From positions 124,001-188,000 of the forward strand of contig WARS01000032.1 of assembly GCA_008933995.1 (NCBI GenBank): 64,000 nucleotides of DNA. Direction: 5' to 3'. This document shows, piece by piece, positions 24,968 through 37,686 of this stretch. The notes below the pieces were generated by a model. That model saw nothing but the letters and a program-made list of their open reading frames with translations, was not told the DNA's origin and did no database searches. Each line of letters begins with the position of its first letter. Within the stretch, counting starts at the first letter, position 1. Source of the DNA: Datnioides undecimradiatus. Lineage: Eukaryota; Chordata; Actinopteri; Lobotiformes; Datnioididae. The position numbers were made by a program, and so were the translations under genes.

Positions 24968-25927
24968 GTGAGTATATTGCCATAACACGATGCTTTTAGA
25001 GGTACACAGAATTCACGGTTCCTTCCAAGTTCAGAACTGTGAGGAGCAAAAAAAAAAGTGTCAAAGACAGATAAAATGATCTCAAGGACAGAGGTTCGAG
25101 GTTGAGTTTGCAGACTGGCAACTTTGACATGCTATTATCATAAAATAGAAATAAAATTTCACAGAAATAAAAAAAAAGAAACTCAAACTTTTTTGTGCTC
25201 AACAGACACTTTCCCAAAAGGCAGAAGGTCATAAGGTTACAAATCTGAAGCATTTATGCTATGAAACTGAAAACACAAAATCAATGGTATAATAAAAAAA
25301 TGCTTTTCAGTTATTTCCACCTTGGCTCTATTTGAACATTCAAAGCACCCACACGTGTATGTACTGAACTGTATTAATCAGCAAAATTAGCATGTTCAGT
25401 GTGTTTCCACTGACCTGCCCTACAACAGCAGAGCAAAGGCGACATACACTCTCTCTCTCTTTCTGTTGAGGCTGAACTGGAACCTGATTTAAAGGATGCA
25501 GTGCAACTTATTTGCACCAGCCATAGTGTGACTGACTCGCCAGTCTGCTTGTGATATTAACCTGTAGCACATGTTGCTAACTGTATACGGCTAAACGCTT
25601 CAGAGTAGTTCTGAGAAGTTCTCACTGGGATGGTTCAGAATGAATACACAAGTGTTTTCTGGCCTGATAAGCACTATGAACTAGTGTATGACAATATTTT
25701 TCTATCCCAAGACTGCAGATATCCATTTTTACCATATCACAAATGAATATCAACACAAAAAAAACTAACTATGGTTGTGATGTTTTTGCGTGCACAGTTT
25801 TGTTCCTTCTATGCCGATTTCTTTGCCGTGATACATGAGATCAGATAATCTATGGTGTCATTCGGTGATGCATGTTTCATGCCAGGTGTAAGGAAGAGTA
25901 AAGACCTCTCAGCTTAATAATTCACCG

Positions 25928-26130
25928 TAGAGGAATGGGTGATGGGGTAAGAAGAGACGGGACAAATGAGAGCGGGGAGCCCAAAATGAGGGAGGAAAAC
26001 GGAAAGATAAGTAGAGGAGGGCTGTATGGGAGAGATGAGATGATGATGAGCAGATTAAAGATAAATAGAGGAGATGGCGGTGGGAGGAAGAGGAGGCTGT
26101 GGGGGGAGTCGCGAGAAGAGGGTGGTTAGA
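25928..26130. repeat. Purine-rich degenerate GA/GGA tract
   Basis: About 200 bases strongly biased to G and A on the plus strand. The 101-codon minus-strand frame over it is a product of this bias. Confidence 0.7.
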
Positions 26131-26226
26131 AGAGGAGTTTAGTATGCCAGAGGCGGCAGCGGCGATGTGGTGTCTGTGGAGATGCCACATCCTCCAAGGG
26201 AAGAATAGATCCATTTAAAGGGTCAG

Positions 26227-26255
26227 GACACACACACAGACACACACACACACAC
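26227..26255. repeat. (CA)n microsatellite, interrupted
   Basis: CA run with one G interruption. Confidence 0.9.
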
Positions 26256-26859
26256 AGAATGAGTTAAGTGGATATTTGTTTTAATTGATAACTTGCGTGC
26301 CTCCATATTCATGAGCAGTCATTTTTCCGTCTGTAATGAGGAGCTGTATTACACACCAAATGAAGCAGAACCTGCACTTCTTCTCCTTCTCCTTCAGAAA
26401 GTACAGTTGAAATGCTGCACTTCTACAACTGAATTGGCACCATTTTTAAATAAAAAGTTCTGGTTACTTTTTCCCAATTTTGAATATTTTTTACTTTTGC
26501 CGTTGTGATGCCATTTTGGTGATTCATCTCAATGGAGCAGGCTAATGCCTCAGCTAACACCTCTATTCAGGCTATTAGGTGACTCACACAACGCCCAGGC
26601 GAGGGGAAGAGGATGAAAGACGATTTATTTTCGCAGGGTTCTGCAAATGTTTGGACAGGGACGCCCATTGTTTGATGTGTCATCTCCGTACGCTTTGAAG
26701 GTTTGAAATTTACTCAACGGGTCAACAGACGTCTGGCAAATTAGTTGGACAGCAGTCAGAGTTGGGGTATGAGTCAAAGACGGAACAAGAAGGAGCCAGA
26801 AAGTTGAAAGCTGAGTTTAGTCAGTAGCAAGAATGTGGGTAAGTAGAGGTGTAGCAGCA

Positions 26860-26882
26860 GGAGGAGGAGGAGGAGGAGGAGG
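26860..26882. repeat. (GGA)n microsatellite
   Basis: Seven to eight GGA units in a row. Confidence 0.9.
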
Positions 26883-27304
26883 ATGCTGATTGGAGACTGA
26901 GGGCATTGTGCGAATGATATTTGTTTTGGTTCGGTTTCATTTAGATTTGGTGTTCTTATTGAATTTGTTGCATTATCTTTCATTGAGGAGAGACTTATTG
27001 AAGTGCAAATTACCTTTATGTCCAGCAGATGAAGGATAAAATTGTTATTTACTTAATGTAAAACTTAATGTGCATGTTATCTAAAGGATGTGGTCCCAAC
27101 AAGTGTGATTAATGATGATCAATTAGTTATTTATTGTCCTCTGTGCGTGCTTTCAGCTGAAACACGGAATTATAAAATACAGATTTTGAAACAATTCAAA
27201 TTCAGACTCAACCCAAATTTTGCCTCAAATGTATGTTGAAGTGCTTTTTTATGGATACGATATATGTCAGGATGTGCAGAAGCATGTAAGGAAAAGGTCT
27301 GAAG

Positions 27305-27570
27305 TAGGGTGGCACTGATCCCAATCCGCCGAATCTGTATGAGCACCGTTACTGACCTTTTGAAGTGGCTCGCACATCCGTCCTGACGTCCACATTAAAA
27401 GCGGTTTCTCTGCTAATGTCATAAAGATTCAAGTCACATTGATCAAAGTGCGGTCACAGCAGGCTGCTGACTCAGATCACGTTCAGTTACATACGAAGTA
27501 TCGGATCGGCGCTCGATATCGGCGGGTTGAGAAAGCCTGAGTTGAGAAAGGGTTGGCTCGGTGCATCCAC
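27305..27570. repeat. MITE-like DNA element with degraded terminal inverted repeats
   Basis: Starts TAGGGTGGCACTGATCC and ends GGCTCGGTGCATCCAC, whose reverse complement GTGGATGCACCGAGCC matches the start with a few changes. It also carries GTATCGGATCGGCGCTCGAT followed by ATCGGCGGG near its end. These match, from memory, a common teleost hAT-like nonautonomous element (GGTGGCACCGATCCGATATCGG...). It is about 266 bp with no coding capacity. No clear target-site duplication was seen. Confidence 0.6.
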
Positions 27571-28340
27571 GTTCAGAAGCAGCTTCAGCCGTTTCACCAC
27601 ACTGGAAGCACGTGCAGTTTTTGGATGCGTACAGGAAGTTTTGTTTTTTTTCTAGTGTGAAAAACAAATGACACTGAGGCAGCAAGGAGGCGATCCTACA
27701 GTTAATAAATAGTTATACAGTTATGATAAAGCTTACAAACAGCGAGCTCCATAAAGCTAATGACACATTTTATTCCTCATTTGAAGGGATGTGTTTTCAG
27801 TTAAAGGATGGTGTTTTTTCGCCTGTGTAGCCACTTTTTATCCACAGCCCTTCATTCAGAAACTTATTTAAACTGAGATTCCACTTGGACATAAATCATT
27901 AAAATGTAGTAAAAACTCTTGCTCTGTAATGACTTTTACACAACCATATACTGTACATAAACACCACTTTCCTCTTGACACCTCTGCTTATCTGTCAAGT
28001 TCCTTTTCCAGCCTTTTTATGTTTCAGTATATCTTTATGAGGATTTAGCTGTGACTCCCGTGGGTGCTAAATTACTGTTAGGCTGCGTGGTGTGCATGAT
28101 TAGCTGGAGGAATGTAAGTACGTCAGGGTGTAATTCATCAAACCTGCTCCCAGTCTTCGTCTGAGAGCCTAAAGGAGGGCATGTAACGCTTCATGTGGTG
28201 TGGATGAAATTACCATTCATTTAAGAAACAGCTGACTCCTACACCTCTTAGGCTCTTTATCACTTCACAACTGCAACCAACAGCGTCAAGCCAAAACATC
28301 AGGAGACCTGCTTCTTTTCGTAACTCTATCGGTAATTGAC
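27571..28340. other. Intron segment, nothing recognised
   Basis: AT-rich unique-looking DNA without identifiable elements. Confidence 0.4.
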
Positions 28341-28440
28341 TAGAGCTGAAAAGATCAGCAGATTAGTCTCTCAACAGAAAATTAAAACGCTTTCATTATC
28401 AAATATTGATTTTTAGTCATTTATGTAAAAAAATAAATAA
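28341..28440. repeat. Family A element fragment (TAGAGCTG end)
   Basis: TAGAGCTGAAAAGATCAGCA, then GATTAGTCTCTCAACAGAAA and ATTAAAACG, followed by TTTTTAGTCATTTATG. This matches the TAGAGCTG...GATTAGTCGATCAACAGAAAATTAA end of the family in diverged form. The downstream limit is uncertain. Confidence 0.5.
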
Positions 28441-29836
28441 AACATTTCATCATTTGATCATTTTTCATTGACATTTTGTTCCAAATGCTGTTATTAGCTG
28501 TAGTCTAACAAATAATAAACAATTCTGTTATCCAACAAATATTAACAAACACTGCTCAAAGTTCAGGGTTTCCCACAGTGTTTTATAGCCGAGTCCCTCC
28601 GTTAATGTCAGATGACCATGTTGATGTTCTGTATAATATAACGTTTGTTTAATATTAAATGAGCAGGGCGATTAAACCGCCATCTGCTAACCAACTGTGT
28701 CATGATCTGTCTGATTCAGCTCAGCACGAAACTGACCGACCAATCACGTTGTGCAGTTCCTCATTTTATGTTTATGAAAAAACAAAAAACAGAGTCAGGA
28801 ATTTGGCCGCCTTCGCACGAAACCAGAGGCCCGACCCAAATTCACGCTGGAAATTCAGAAAAGATCGGTTTGCCACCAAGCCTAAAAAGTAAAAGCCATG
28901 CTAGCGTAGGCACAGTAAAGAAGCTACTATTATATTTTTTACCAACTAAATTGGCCTCACACAAAATTGGCTCATGTTTTACATCATTGATCGGTTTTCC
29001 CAAACGTCAGCTACAGACAATTATTGAAATTCCCTCATCACGTATTTATATCAAACACTGGCCTGGTTTTTATCCCTGGCGCATCAATCACAGCATCCCG
29101 ACTTTAAAGCTAATGCTACTCCTAAGTGGCCCTATCCCATGCTGTTACTGTGCATCACAGTAGCATCAGTTCCTGCAGTTATACCCGGGGAAACATGCGC
29201 TTCCGTGTTCTGTGAGCAGTTGTGATCAGAGGATGCGATGCTTTTGCAGCTCGGGGGGGGGGGTCCATTCACTGTGAACTGTGTAATAAAAGATTCTGCT
29301 TACCTTGATGACAAGTTCTTCACAGAACCAGTTCATTGTTGCTGCTACATTGATATCTTTTTTCTTTTATCACTGAAGTGAAATATAGTGATCTGATCTT
29401 TATTTCATATCCAACAGGAACCATTGTCAGTGACAGAATACTGCACAAGTGCCTTTTTACTGTACGGCTTCCTCAGAGCAGCGCTTTATGTAAGAGCACA
29501 GTCACTGCAGCCTCTAGAGACAGGCTCATTGACCGCACTGTCAGTCACGCACACACACACAGAAACAGAAGCCTGTATTTTGTTGCGTAGAGGCACAAAA
29601 ACCACAGGATGCTCAGATTTTAGCAAGATTACACACACGCAAACACCTGCACACACACAAAACACCACGAACACACACGCAGTTACTCACATACTTCTGT
29701 CAGTTCACCTAAATTTAGCGAGGAGGTGTTTTGGAGCCGTTCAATTTTCCAGACAAAAGCAAAAGCCCTGAGCGTAGACCCACCTGAGACCCTCTCACCC
29801 TCGCCTGTCCCAGTCCGCTGGTGTGTGTGCTTCTAG

Positions 29837-29837
<1 letters not shown>
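28441..29837. other. Intron segment; short CA tracts and a G11 run
   Basis: Has a G11 run at 29253-29263 and broken CA tracts near 29549-29562 and 29628-29680. The 153-codon frame at 28702-29163 shows no domain or recognisable family. Confidence 0.4.

Positions 29838-29884
<47 letters not shown>
29838..29884. repeat. (TG)n microsatellite, 47 nt, facing a CA run
   Basis: Perfect TG run. A perfect CA run of 48 nt follows 113 nt later at 29998-30045, so the two arms are fully complementary. Confidence 0.97.
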
Positions 29885-29886
<2 letters not shown>

Positions 29887-29996
29887 GCGTCAGACAGACA
29901 CTCTGAGTTCCAATTACAACTCCTCAATCTTGCCTCAATTACCTGTGAAGAGTTCACGTAGGCCGTTAGTGAGACACGGCCCTCTTTCTCTCCCCA

Positions 29997-29997
<1 letters not shown>

Positions 29998-30045
<48 letters not shown>
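29998..30045. repeat. (CA)n microsatellite, 48 nt, facing a TG run
   Basis: Perfect CA run complementary to 29838-29884. Confidence 0.97.
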
Positions 30046-30048
<3 letters not shown>

Positions 30049-30650
30049 TGGAGACAGTGGGAAATCAATGCAATGAACAATCCAGGTCATTCCCTTGAGT
30101 TACTGTAAGCTGCCTGTTCAGGTGATTGTTATTTAAAAGTTTGGTCTCTTGATCCTAAAACTTAACATGTTTTTGTTTTTCCTTTCTATTTATTTTCTTT
30201 CCATCGACTTTTTAACTTTTCTCCTCTTCTTCTCACACAGCAGTAGGAAGTATACCGCACTGATTCATCATGTCCAAACACAATATATGCCGCCATGTGA
30301 TGCCACGCAGCTGAAAAAGAAAGTTTCACACCCCCCCCGTCGACGCACACGGGCAGGAGATTATGACATAAACATAAACAGTCAACTTACTGATTTCATT
30401 TCCTTTAGCTGCTGGCGTCCTGGAGAGAGGCAGTGATGCCTACCGGCGTTTATCAGCGCTGCTGGTGGTCGGTGGCTCAGCCTTCATCGTCCTCGTTATT
30501 GATGTGTGTTTATGTCGCCCAGACTTCCTCTTTTCTTCCCACTTTGCGTTTTCTTTAGATTCTTGCTGTGACAAAATGCGGTAAAATACCACAAACCGTT
30601 CCGATCAAGGTTTTGATTGAAATATTCTGCAGTGGTCTGTCGGCTGGTCG
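30046..30650. other. Intron segment, nothing recognised
   Basis: Unique-looking sequence with a T-rich stretch near 30165-30240 and no recognisable element. Confidence 0.4.
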
Positions 30651-30896
30651 GCCAGTCCACATTTTTGACCTAGATTGAAATATCAAACCATCAGATCGAT
30701 TTCCATGGGATTTCATTTAAGCATGAACAAATGTGATAATCGCCCAATGTTTCAAAATCCCCGCAGAATTAATGACATTCACATCTGGTGTCTTTGTTAA
30801 TGGCGTTATTAAATGTTGGTATGCAATTGTGCTAAACTTTGGCCTGTTAGTATTTAGGTTCAAAGCACTGCTAGCACAGCTGTAGAGTCTTGTCTG
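30651..30896. repeat. Family B percomorph repeat, shortened degraded copy
   Basis: Begins GCCAGTCCAC like the 21878 copy. It continues AGATTGAAATATCAAAC, GATCGATTTCCATGGGAT, AATTAATGACATTCACATC, GTTGGTATGCAATTGTGCTA, AAGCACTGCTAGCACAGCTG and TAGAGTCTTGTCT. The order matches the family, with the middle missing. Confidence 0.65.
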
Positions 30897-32135
30897 TTCC
30901 TGTATTGTTCATATTATTTTACATGTTTAGATTTGAGGAATGCATGTATTGTATCATCAGTGTATGTGATGTGCGTTTCTTTCGAGCCGTCATTTAATGA
31001 GGAAAAACTACAGTTTGTCCCAAGCTAATCAATACAGCGGCACTGCAATAGCCACAACACATGCTCTCATTTCATCCCGTCTTATCACATCTGATCTCCT
31101 AACAGGGGAAATTAAAACTGGCTTTGCCCTTCACGCTCCAGTTTGGAAAGACAATCTGCACTGGGTGCGTTTCATCATAATGACATCATCTGACCATGCT
31201 TTGTATGGATGTGTCAGAGTGAATTAAAGCTTCCATAACCGACCAGTGATCTTTGAGATTAAAAAAAAAAAAGAAGTCCAAAGTAAAGCCAGTTTGATGT
31301 GGCTGAAATCTTTGATCAGTGGCCGTCACATGGACGCCGTGATGTCTCATCTCTTTGCGTTTAAGACACAAGCGCCGTACATGCAAATGACCTCACTTGT
31401 ACCTAAAATGTGTGTTGTTGCTAATGTAGAGCAGTTGTGTCACCAACTTACAATCCCTCTGTCAGCTGTCAGAAAATAGCTAGCTCTAGAGATTGCCTCC
31501 CAACTGTCTCCTAAACCTCTTATGCCTTCTGTCCCCATGCCGCCAAAATTCAGTTTCCCTCCCCGCTGCGCCTCATGCCTTGTTTTTCCTTTTTTGGTTT
31601 GAGTGTGTAAAGCCTTAACGTTCCCTGTGGATGATCAGCCGGCGTTGCTTGACAGTTGCCTCTGACACGTGCAACATTGTTTAATCTGAAATTAGCTCTT
31701 AACGTGCCTGACAGCCGGGGGTTGTTGTTGTTGTTGCTGTTGTTGTAATCATTTTAAAAATGCTCAGCATCAGGAGAAGGACAGGGTGGCATACCAGACA
31801 GCAGGTCCGGTCAGCCTGGCATTTGAGTTGATTAGAACTGATGAAGCTTAAAGCATGCAATACAGAAATAGCTTCCTAAAGCCTGGGATGACAGCAGAAA
31901 TGTAAGTTTGACCTTTTGTTAAGTACAGAAAACATGAGGAGCGGACAAATATTTGTTGAGTGACGAGGCAGCGACGTGATCCAATGACTGATTTCATCCC
32001 CAAACCAGAAGATCCACATTAAGTCTTCATTTTAGTTTAGCAGAGAATGTTTATTTAACACTTTGAGTTCAGTGAAGGAAAATAATAATAATTTGCTGTT
32101 CAAACTCAGTGAGACAGACTCTCCAGCAGTGCAGT
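30897..32135. other. Intron segment, mostly unrecognised
   Basis: Contains a (GTT)n run at 31720-31746. No exon or known repeat was otherwise recognised. Confidence 0.4.
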
Positions 32136-32360
32136 TAGGGCTGCAATTAGCCATTATTTTCATTAGCATTTAAGCTGTCGATTAGCCTCTTGATTGATAA
32201 TTTTGTCTTTTAAAGTGCTGAAGTTTCTCCATCACCGCGCCCCAAAGGCCAAGTTAAAGTGCTTGTTTTCTCCAGTCATCCTGAAACTCAAAGATATCCA
32301 ATCTAATGTTGTATTGTATGTATATAGACAAAGAAAATCCTCACGTTTGAGTAAAAGTAC
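32136..32360. repeat. Family A nonautonomous DNA element, degraded copy
   Basis: Starts TTAGGGCTGCAATTAGCCAT, then TATTTTCATTAGCATTT and CGATTAGCCTC. It continues CCCCAAAGGCCAAGTTAAAG, CTGAAACTCAAAGATATCC and AGAAAATCCTCACGTTTGAG. These match the family in order. A sequence resembling the opposite end (GTTTCAGCTCTA) sits at about 32564-32575, so the element may extend to 32575. Confidence 0.65.
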
Positions 32361-35300
32361 TGTATAATTGATTCATTTCATTCAGCCAGTTTTGTTATTT
32401 TATTCATTCGTTCATCATTGACGACACAGATTAATTAACATCAGTGTTATGTACATGTGTCAGACAGGTTTATGCTGCACATTCAAAGGAGCAAACGATA
32501 CATACAAAACAAAATGCGAAAGACGTGACATGTCAAATATGAATAACTTGGCTAATCAAGCTTGTTTCAGCTCTAATACCCATAAATGTACAAGGAGACA
32601 GGGATAATTTATCAAATTTGAAGCCAAATTAAATAAAAGTAACAAAATCTCATTGTTGTTAATCATGTAAGTCATAAAACTGTGGAAACAATTTGTGCAG
32701 AAAACTGTGAAATTACACATTAGTGTGTATACTGTTAACAGCACATAGCGGGTGTGTGTGTGTGTGGGGGGGGGGTATTTGGGCAGACTTTTATCGTTGA
32801 ATAATAAAAATCAAGACCTTTGTTTCTTTCTCCCTCCTCTGAGCATGATTTAAGGAAAAACTGTGTTCGTATGCAGAGGCACTAATTCAGGTTTGATAAG
32901 GATGATTTCACACAAAGACTGTATCAGAGACATGTTCATGGTATATTCGTTGCATCCAGAGAACTTCACCCCTCAGTGGAAATCTTGGGTTTTCTCGCAT
33001 CGTGTCTTCATTATTGCAGGGATGGCTCCTCACATTATCCTTCGACGGACTGCGCAGTGCATCGATTAAGAGTTTATTTATGTATAAACGCTTGATGCAC
33101 TGGGCATCTGTTAAACTAAGCACATTTAAAGGATTTGTTGGCACCCTCCAGGCTCCCTGTTAAGGCTGTCTCTTTCAATGATCCCTTTTAAAATTCAGCT
33201 GACTTGTGGGTGAGATGAGCGCGCGTTAGTGTGGTCGGGGAAATAAAGCGGAGAGGAAACGGCTTTCAGAGTGATCCATGAGAGATTTGGTGGACTTCAG
33301 TTATTACAATTAAGTCTTTTATCCTGTTTGATATCTTTGGTGTGTATTAATTGAGTTTAATTCCTTTTAAATATTAATACATTTTAACTTCTGTTTTCAC
33401 AACCTCTTAATACCGATACCGAAGCATCTCAAAATAAGAAGTCTCACAAAAACAAACAATAATCTTAATGAAATTCACAAAACAAATGAATAATTGACAG
33501 AAAATGTGAAAACTGTCATTTTCTCTTTTTTTTTTTCACCCCTCTGTTTGTTTTATTCAAACGCTCAGCACAAAATCCAGAAGTGTTTGCACATTCGTTT
33601 GAGAGCCAAAAGCTGCAAAACAATATTTTGGGTAAACAGTCCTCTTTCCATTACGTTCATCCAAATCAAAGTAGAGAGGAGATTTAAAAAGACACATATA
33701 CGCACACACGGAGATGATGTGCCGCGCCTTGTAGCGGTGTGTTGCCACAGCTTGTTAATTTCATCTACAGTTCACCAGTCAGGAGGTAATTATATTTAAA
33801 GGGGTAGGAGAGGAAGAGTTTTTCTTTTTTCCAGCCCTGCTTTTAGTTTTCTAGTAGTACTTGTTCTTCTACTTTCAGTGTAAAAAAAAAAAAAGTCTGG
33901 ATTTTGTTTTTCTGGGACTGCAGAGTGTCTCTGAATGGTCGTCTCTATATTCTCGCTATGTGGCCGTGATTATGTTATTTGATCGGTTCAGCAAGGAAAC
34001 AGTTTTAAATAACTTGAGACCGCACCAAATACACAAAAAAAAAAGGTTTGTTCTGAGGCGTTTCATAGTTTCTGGCTCTGGTAACGTGGGAATAAATGGC
34101 AAAATTCGCCCAAACTGCTGCATTTCTTTCTTAACCAGGTCACATATAGTTTGCTCATTCTTCTGATAACTGATGTAGAAATAACTAATGTAACCGATGT
34201 CATTTTGTTTTTCACTTCCGTTCAATTAGCATCCCCCCGAAACAATTTGAAGCCTACCCGGGGAGACTTATCTCCCACTCTGTGCACCTCTGGTCTTTAA
34301 TGTGCCCTTTGGGGAAATGATTTAGTCAGTGAACCTCCAGAGAAAACATTTTAGTGACACACTGGCTTCTTTTCAGGTAATTGTTTGCACTTAGTGACCG
34401 ACTTTATTGTCTTCTTTGGAGTTGTTTCCTGTAATGTTCCCATTTCAGCGCTATAACACTATATTTCCAATAGTGAAGATCTGTGAGTTAACGGTTGTCA
34501 TTGCAAATCCCATTTTTGTGTTTCTTAAATTCATCCCATGAGTACATTTTGTTCCTTGGTACCTAAAATTAGCCATTGTAGCTGTTAAGCCGGCTCCCAC
34601 CATATTGATTATTGTGGTGAGTCCATGATGTTGTTGTAACTCAGACATACATAATGTCTTTGCAGCCCTGCAGCAGATTTATAAAGACCCTGAAACCTCA
34701 CATTAAAGTTAAACATTGTTCAGTGTTAGTGGTTTATTCCCCACACTGTGCTGTTGGTCAACGAGACAGAAGTCTGTACGAGTTTCTCCACTAAGGAATG
34801 CGTGAACAGTAATAGTAATATAATTTTTTCTTCAAAAATCACTTTACAAATTAAACAGGACGAGTCAGAAAATCATCAGGTTTATCTTTAAAGGTAAAAG
34901 CAAAGGTCAAGTTAACAGATGAAAAGGATTAGAAAAGGATTTTAAAGAAAAAATTAAAACACTTCAAAGAAATTTAAAAGTCACATAAAATCTGTACAGG
35001 CTCTCTGATAAAAGTGTTTTTTTAAGTGATCGCAACCTGACTTCCTAAAGATGTTTTTGTGCTACACAAAAATAGCTTATTTATTTATTCCTGGGAGGCC
35101 TTTCTGTGGTAAACCAAGGGCATGCGGGCCAACGTGCTCATTAAATACAATAATGAGAGAAAAGAAATCAACAACTTCTTCTGTATGTTTTTTTTTAACA
35201 GATGCAAACAAGCACATTCAACAAGTCCTTCCAATTACACAAGATATTTTGTTTAAAAGCGCCCTTCAGCAGGAGGTTGTCTCACCATGCCTCACAAAAC

Positions 35301-37417
35301 TGTTGGAAAACAAATTGCTGCAGGAAGATTAAACTGTTCTTCTATATGATTAAGATTTGATTGGATTTAGTTGAAAAATGATTTTATTGTTTTTTAGGGG
35401 TCAATTCGTTTGGATTAAAATAATTCATTTGGTTAAGGGAACAATTTAACTTTCAGAAAACTCTTGGAAAATGGAAGGAGTCACACACTTTGAGGACCCC
35501 TCCATAGGTTTTTGGCTGTATTATTACAAGCAAGAGTTCCTATCACCACCAGAGGACTCTGCCGCTTGGCTGTAATCAAGTGATTTTGGGGGTTTTGCGA
35601 ACAACCTCAGCATATCACCTTGACAACACAGTTTAGTTGCACTTCTCCTATGAGGTGTGCCATTCTTAAGGTTAAGGTCGACACTGCAGGGATGAACCCA
35701 CCGGCTGTTTGAGATATTCCTAATTTATATTACATAACCTTGGCAACAATTAAAAAAGGCACCATATTTTCCCACTGTTGTCATGGTGTCCACTGGCTTT
35801 CGCATATGGCCAGGTCTGCATTGTCGTGCAATGTGGGCAGGCAGCAGAAGCTTAAGTGCTGATTTGTCACCTCGTCCTACGTCTCTCATTGTGCTTTATA
35901 TCTGCGTCTGCTGACACAAGGGTTTGGCAGATTTTAGCTTCGCAGATCATGCTAGACGGTATAAGACCTGACAAATATGTTCTAGTTGTTGTCTTGTTTG
36001 TTATTCTTAGCCACAGTTTTTACATACAGACGTGCGGTGTGTTCATGAAATGCACTTCCTGTGTTGTGGCATCACACTGTACCTTTAACATGAAGTTTAT
36101 TTCCTATTCCTATCTCAAAATAAAAAAAAACCTGCGAAATGAAAAGATTAAAGTCCCTGGAGGACGCGCTGCCACTCTGAAGACTGAAGAGCCCTGGGTC
36201 CAACGGAAATGGCTCCAAATTTAGTGCATTTCAGTAGCTGTTTTTCAGGCTATTGAGAGAAGATCCAGTGTGGTACATTACAATGGTACCTGTATTTAGG
36301 TCACCGCTTTGAACTGTGGAATACCTTTATCTCTCCCTCCCTCTCTTGCTTTCACACCCTGGCACATGCACTCATGTGCACATGCTGTGTGCTGCACGAA
36401 TGCAAAGCATGCATACACTTTCCCATGTATTGGGTCCATGCCACGGGGGAAAAAAAACACTCCCAGGAAACCTTTCCTGAACAATCAGTAGCTGCAGCAA
36501 TCAGTAACGGCCGACTAGAAGAGGAAAGCAGCATGAAAAAGTGTCTTGATAACAGCTGAAGTTCTGCAGCAGCATCCCATGACTTCCTCTTTAGTATTTT
36601 GCTGTTTGTTCCTGTCAAGCCAACCTGTTATGTAGCTGCTGTTTAAGTGTGAATCTGGTGATTTTCTATATTTTTTCATATATCTAAAACCACTAATGAA
36701 GTGCAACAGCTACCATGTACTGTGTGTGTAGCCAAGGCTTAATAATTCATCTATTGTTGTCCACATAATAATAAAAAAAACTCAATAATGAACTGTCACA
36801 GAATTGAGAGAGGATGAAGAGACAGAAAAACACTTTGTTGCTGGTTTTTATAATTTTGTCGACACTGAGAAACGTAGAATAACGGTGTCTGGGGCTGTTG
36901 CCTTCTCCGTGTTTTCTGAAGAACTCAAATGTGCACGTGGGCTGATGATGCTCCGGTTTATTAACACATGTCACTGGGCAAAAACTAGCAGGAGAGATTA
37001 ACATGAGGAGCAATTAAGTTATAATTGAATTGAATTGAATGTATGACATTTAGGCCCAGACTTGTCCACACCGGGGCCAAAACCGTCTGGTTTGGAAACG
37101 ATCCTGTTTTCCTCTGCCCCAATTAGGCAGAGAGTCTGGATCAGCCTCGCAGCATTTGGACTGAGACACGACCATCTGTGTGTTCACTACTGTTGCTCCT
37201 GAGCCACGACTCTTCTGTCAGAAGCTGCATGTTTTCTATTGTGTTCTGGTGTTAAGTTGTCTTCTCCTATAGTCGAATTTATAAACAGAACTTTAATTTG
37301 TCAGTTGCGACTGGTTTTCATTTTCTCCTTCTGTCATTTCATATAAAATTATTAAAACCAAATTACCAGTAATTCATTTGTTTTGACACAAACACAGCAA
37401 CAGCTGATTATATACTA
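32361..37417. other. Intron segment, mostly unrecognised
   Basis: Contains a TG run followed by G10 at 32766-32775. It also has a weak recursive-splice-like site (CTTCTTTTCAG|GTAATT) at 34376. The 122-codon frame at 35856-36224 and other frames lack protein character. Confidence 0.4.
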
Positions 37418-37686
37418 TAGCTGGAACAGTTCGTTAATTAATTGATTAGTTGATCAAAAGGAAATCTTTATAGTCTTTTTTAGTGTATAATAAATGAAGT
37501 GTAATAATAAAACTTGTCCACTTTTATCTTCTCAAATGTGATGATTTTCAGTTTCTTCCTGTCATACCATACCTGGCAGTGCAGATGATATCATTTAATA
37601 ATAATATTAAGCCTGTGGATTTTACAGAAATACTGAACTCACTCAGAAGATGACTGTCACTTTTAGTTATTTCAGTTGCAGCCCTA
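37418..37686. repeat. Family A nonautonomous DNA element, near-complete degraded copy
   Basis: Starts TAGCTGGAACAGTTCGTTAA then TTAATTGATTAGTTGATCA. The interior has CTTCTCAAATGTGATGATTT then TCAGTTTCTTCCTGTCATA. It ends TTTCAGTTGCAGCCCTA. The termini TAGCTGGAA and TTGCAGCCCTA form imperfect inverted repeats. It is oriented opposite to the 32136 copy and has no coding capacity. The hAT-like assignment comes from the terminal repeat form only. Confidence 0.7.

Larger units (their letters stand above)
24968..27304. other. Intron segment with purine-rich DNA
   Basis: Holds a purine-rich tract at about 25928-26130 (GGGA/GAGA/GATGA units), a CA run at 26227-26255 and a (GGA)n run at 26860-26882. 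The rest is unrecognised. Confidence 0.5.

Noticed and set aside
28702-29163. 153-codon plus-strand open frame
   Set aside because: No recognisable family, signal, motif or splice context; an overlapping second frame is also open. It reads as intronic noise.
29715-30080. Val/Cys and Thr/His repeat peptides from both strands
   Set aside because: Translations of TG and CA microsatellites.
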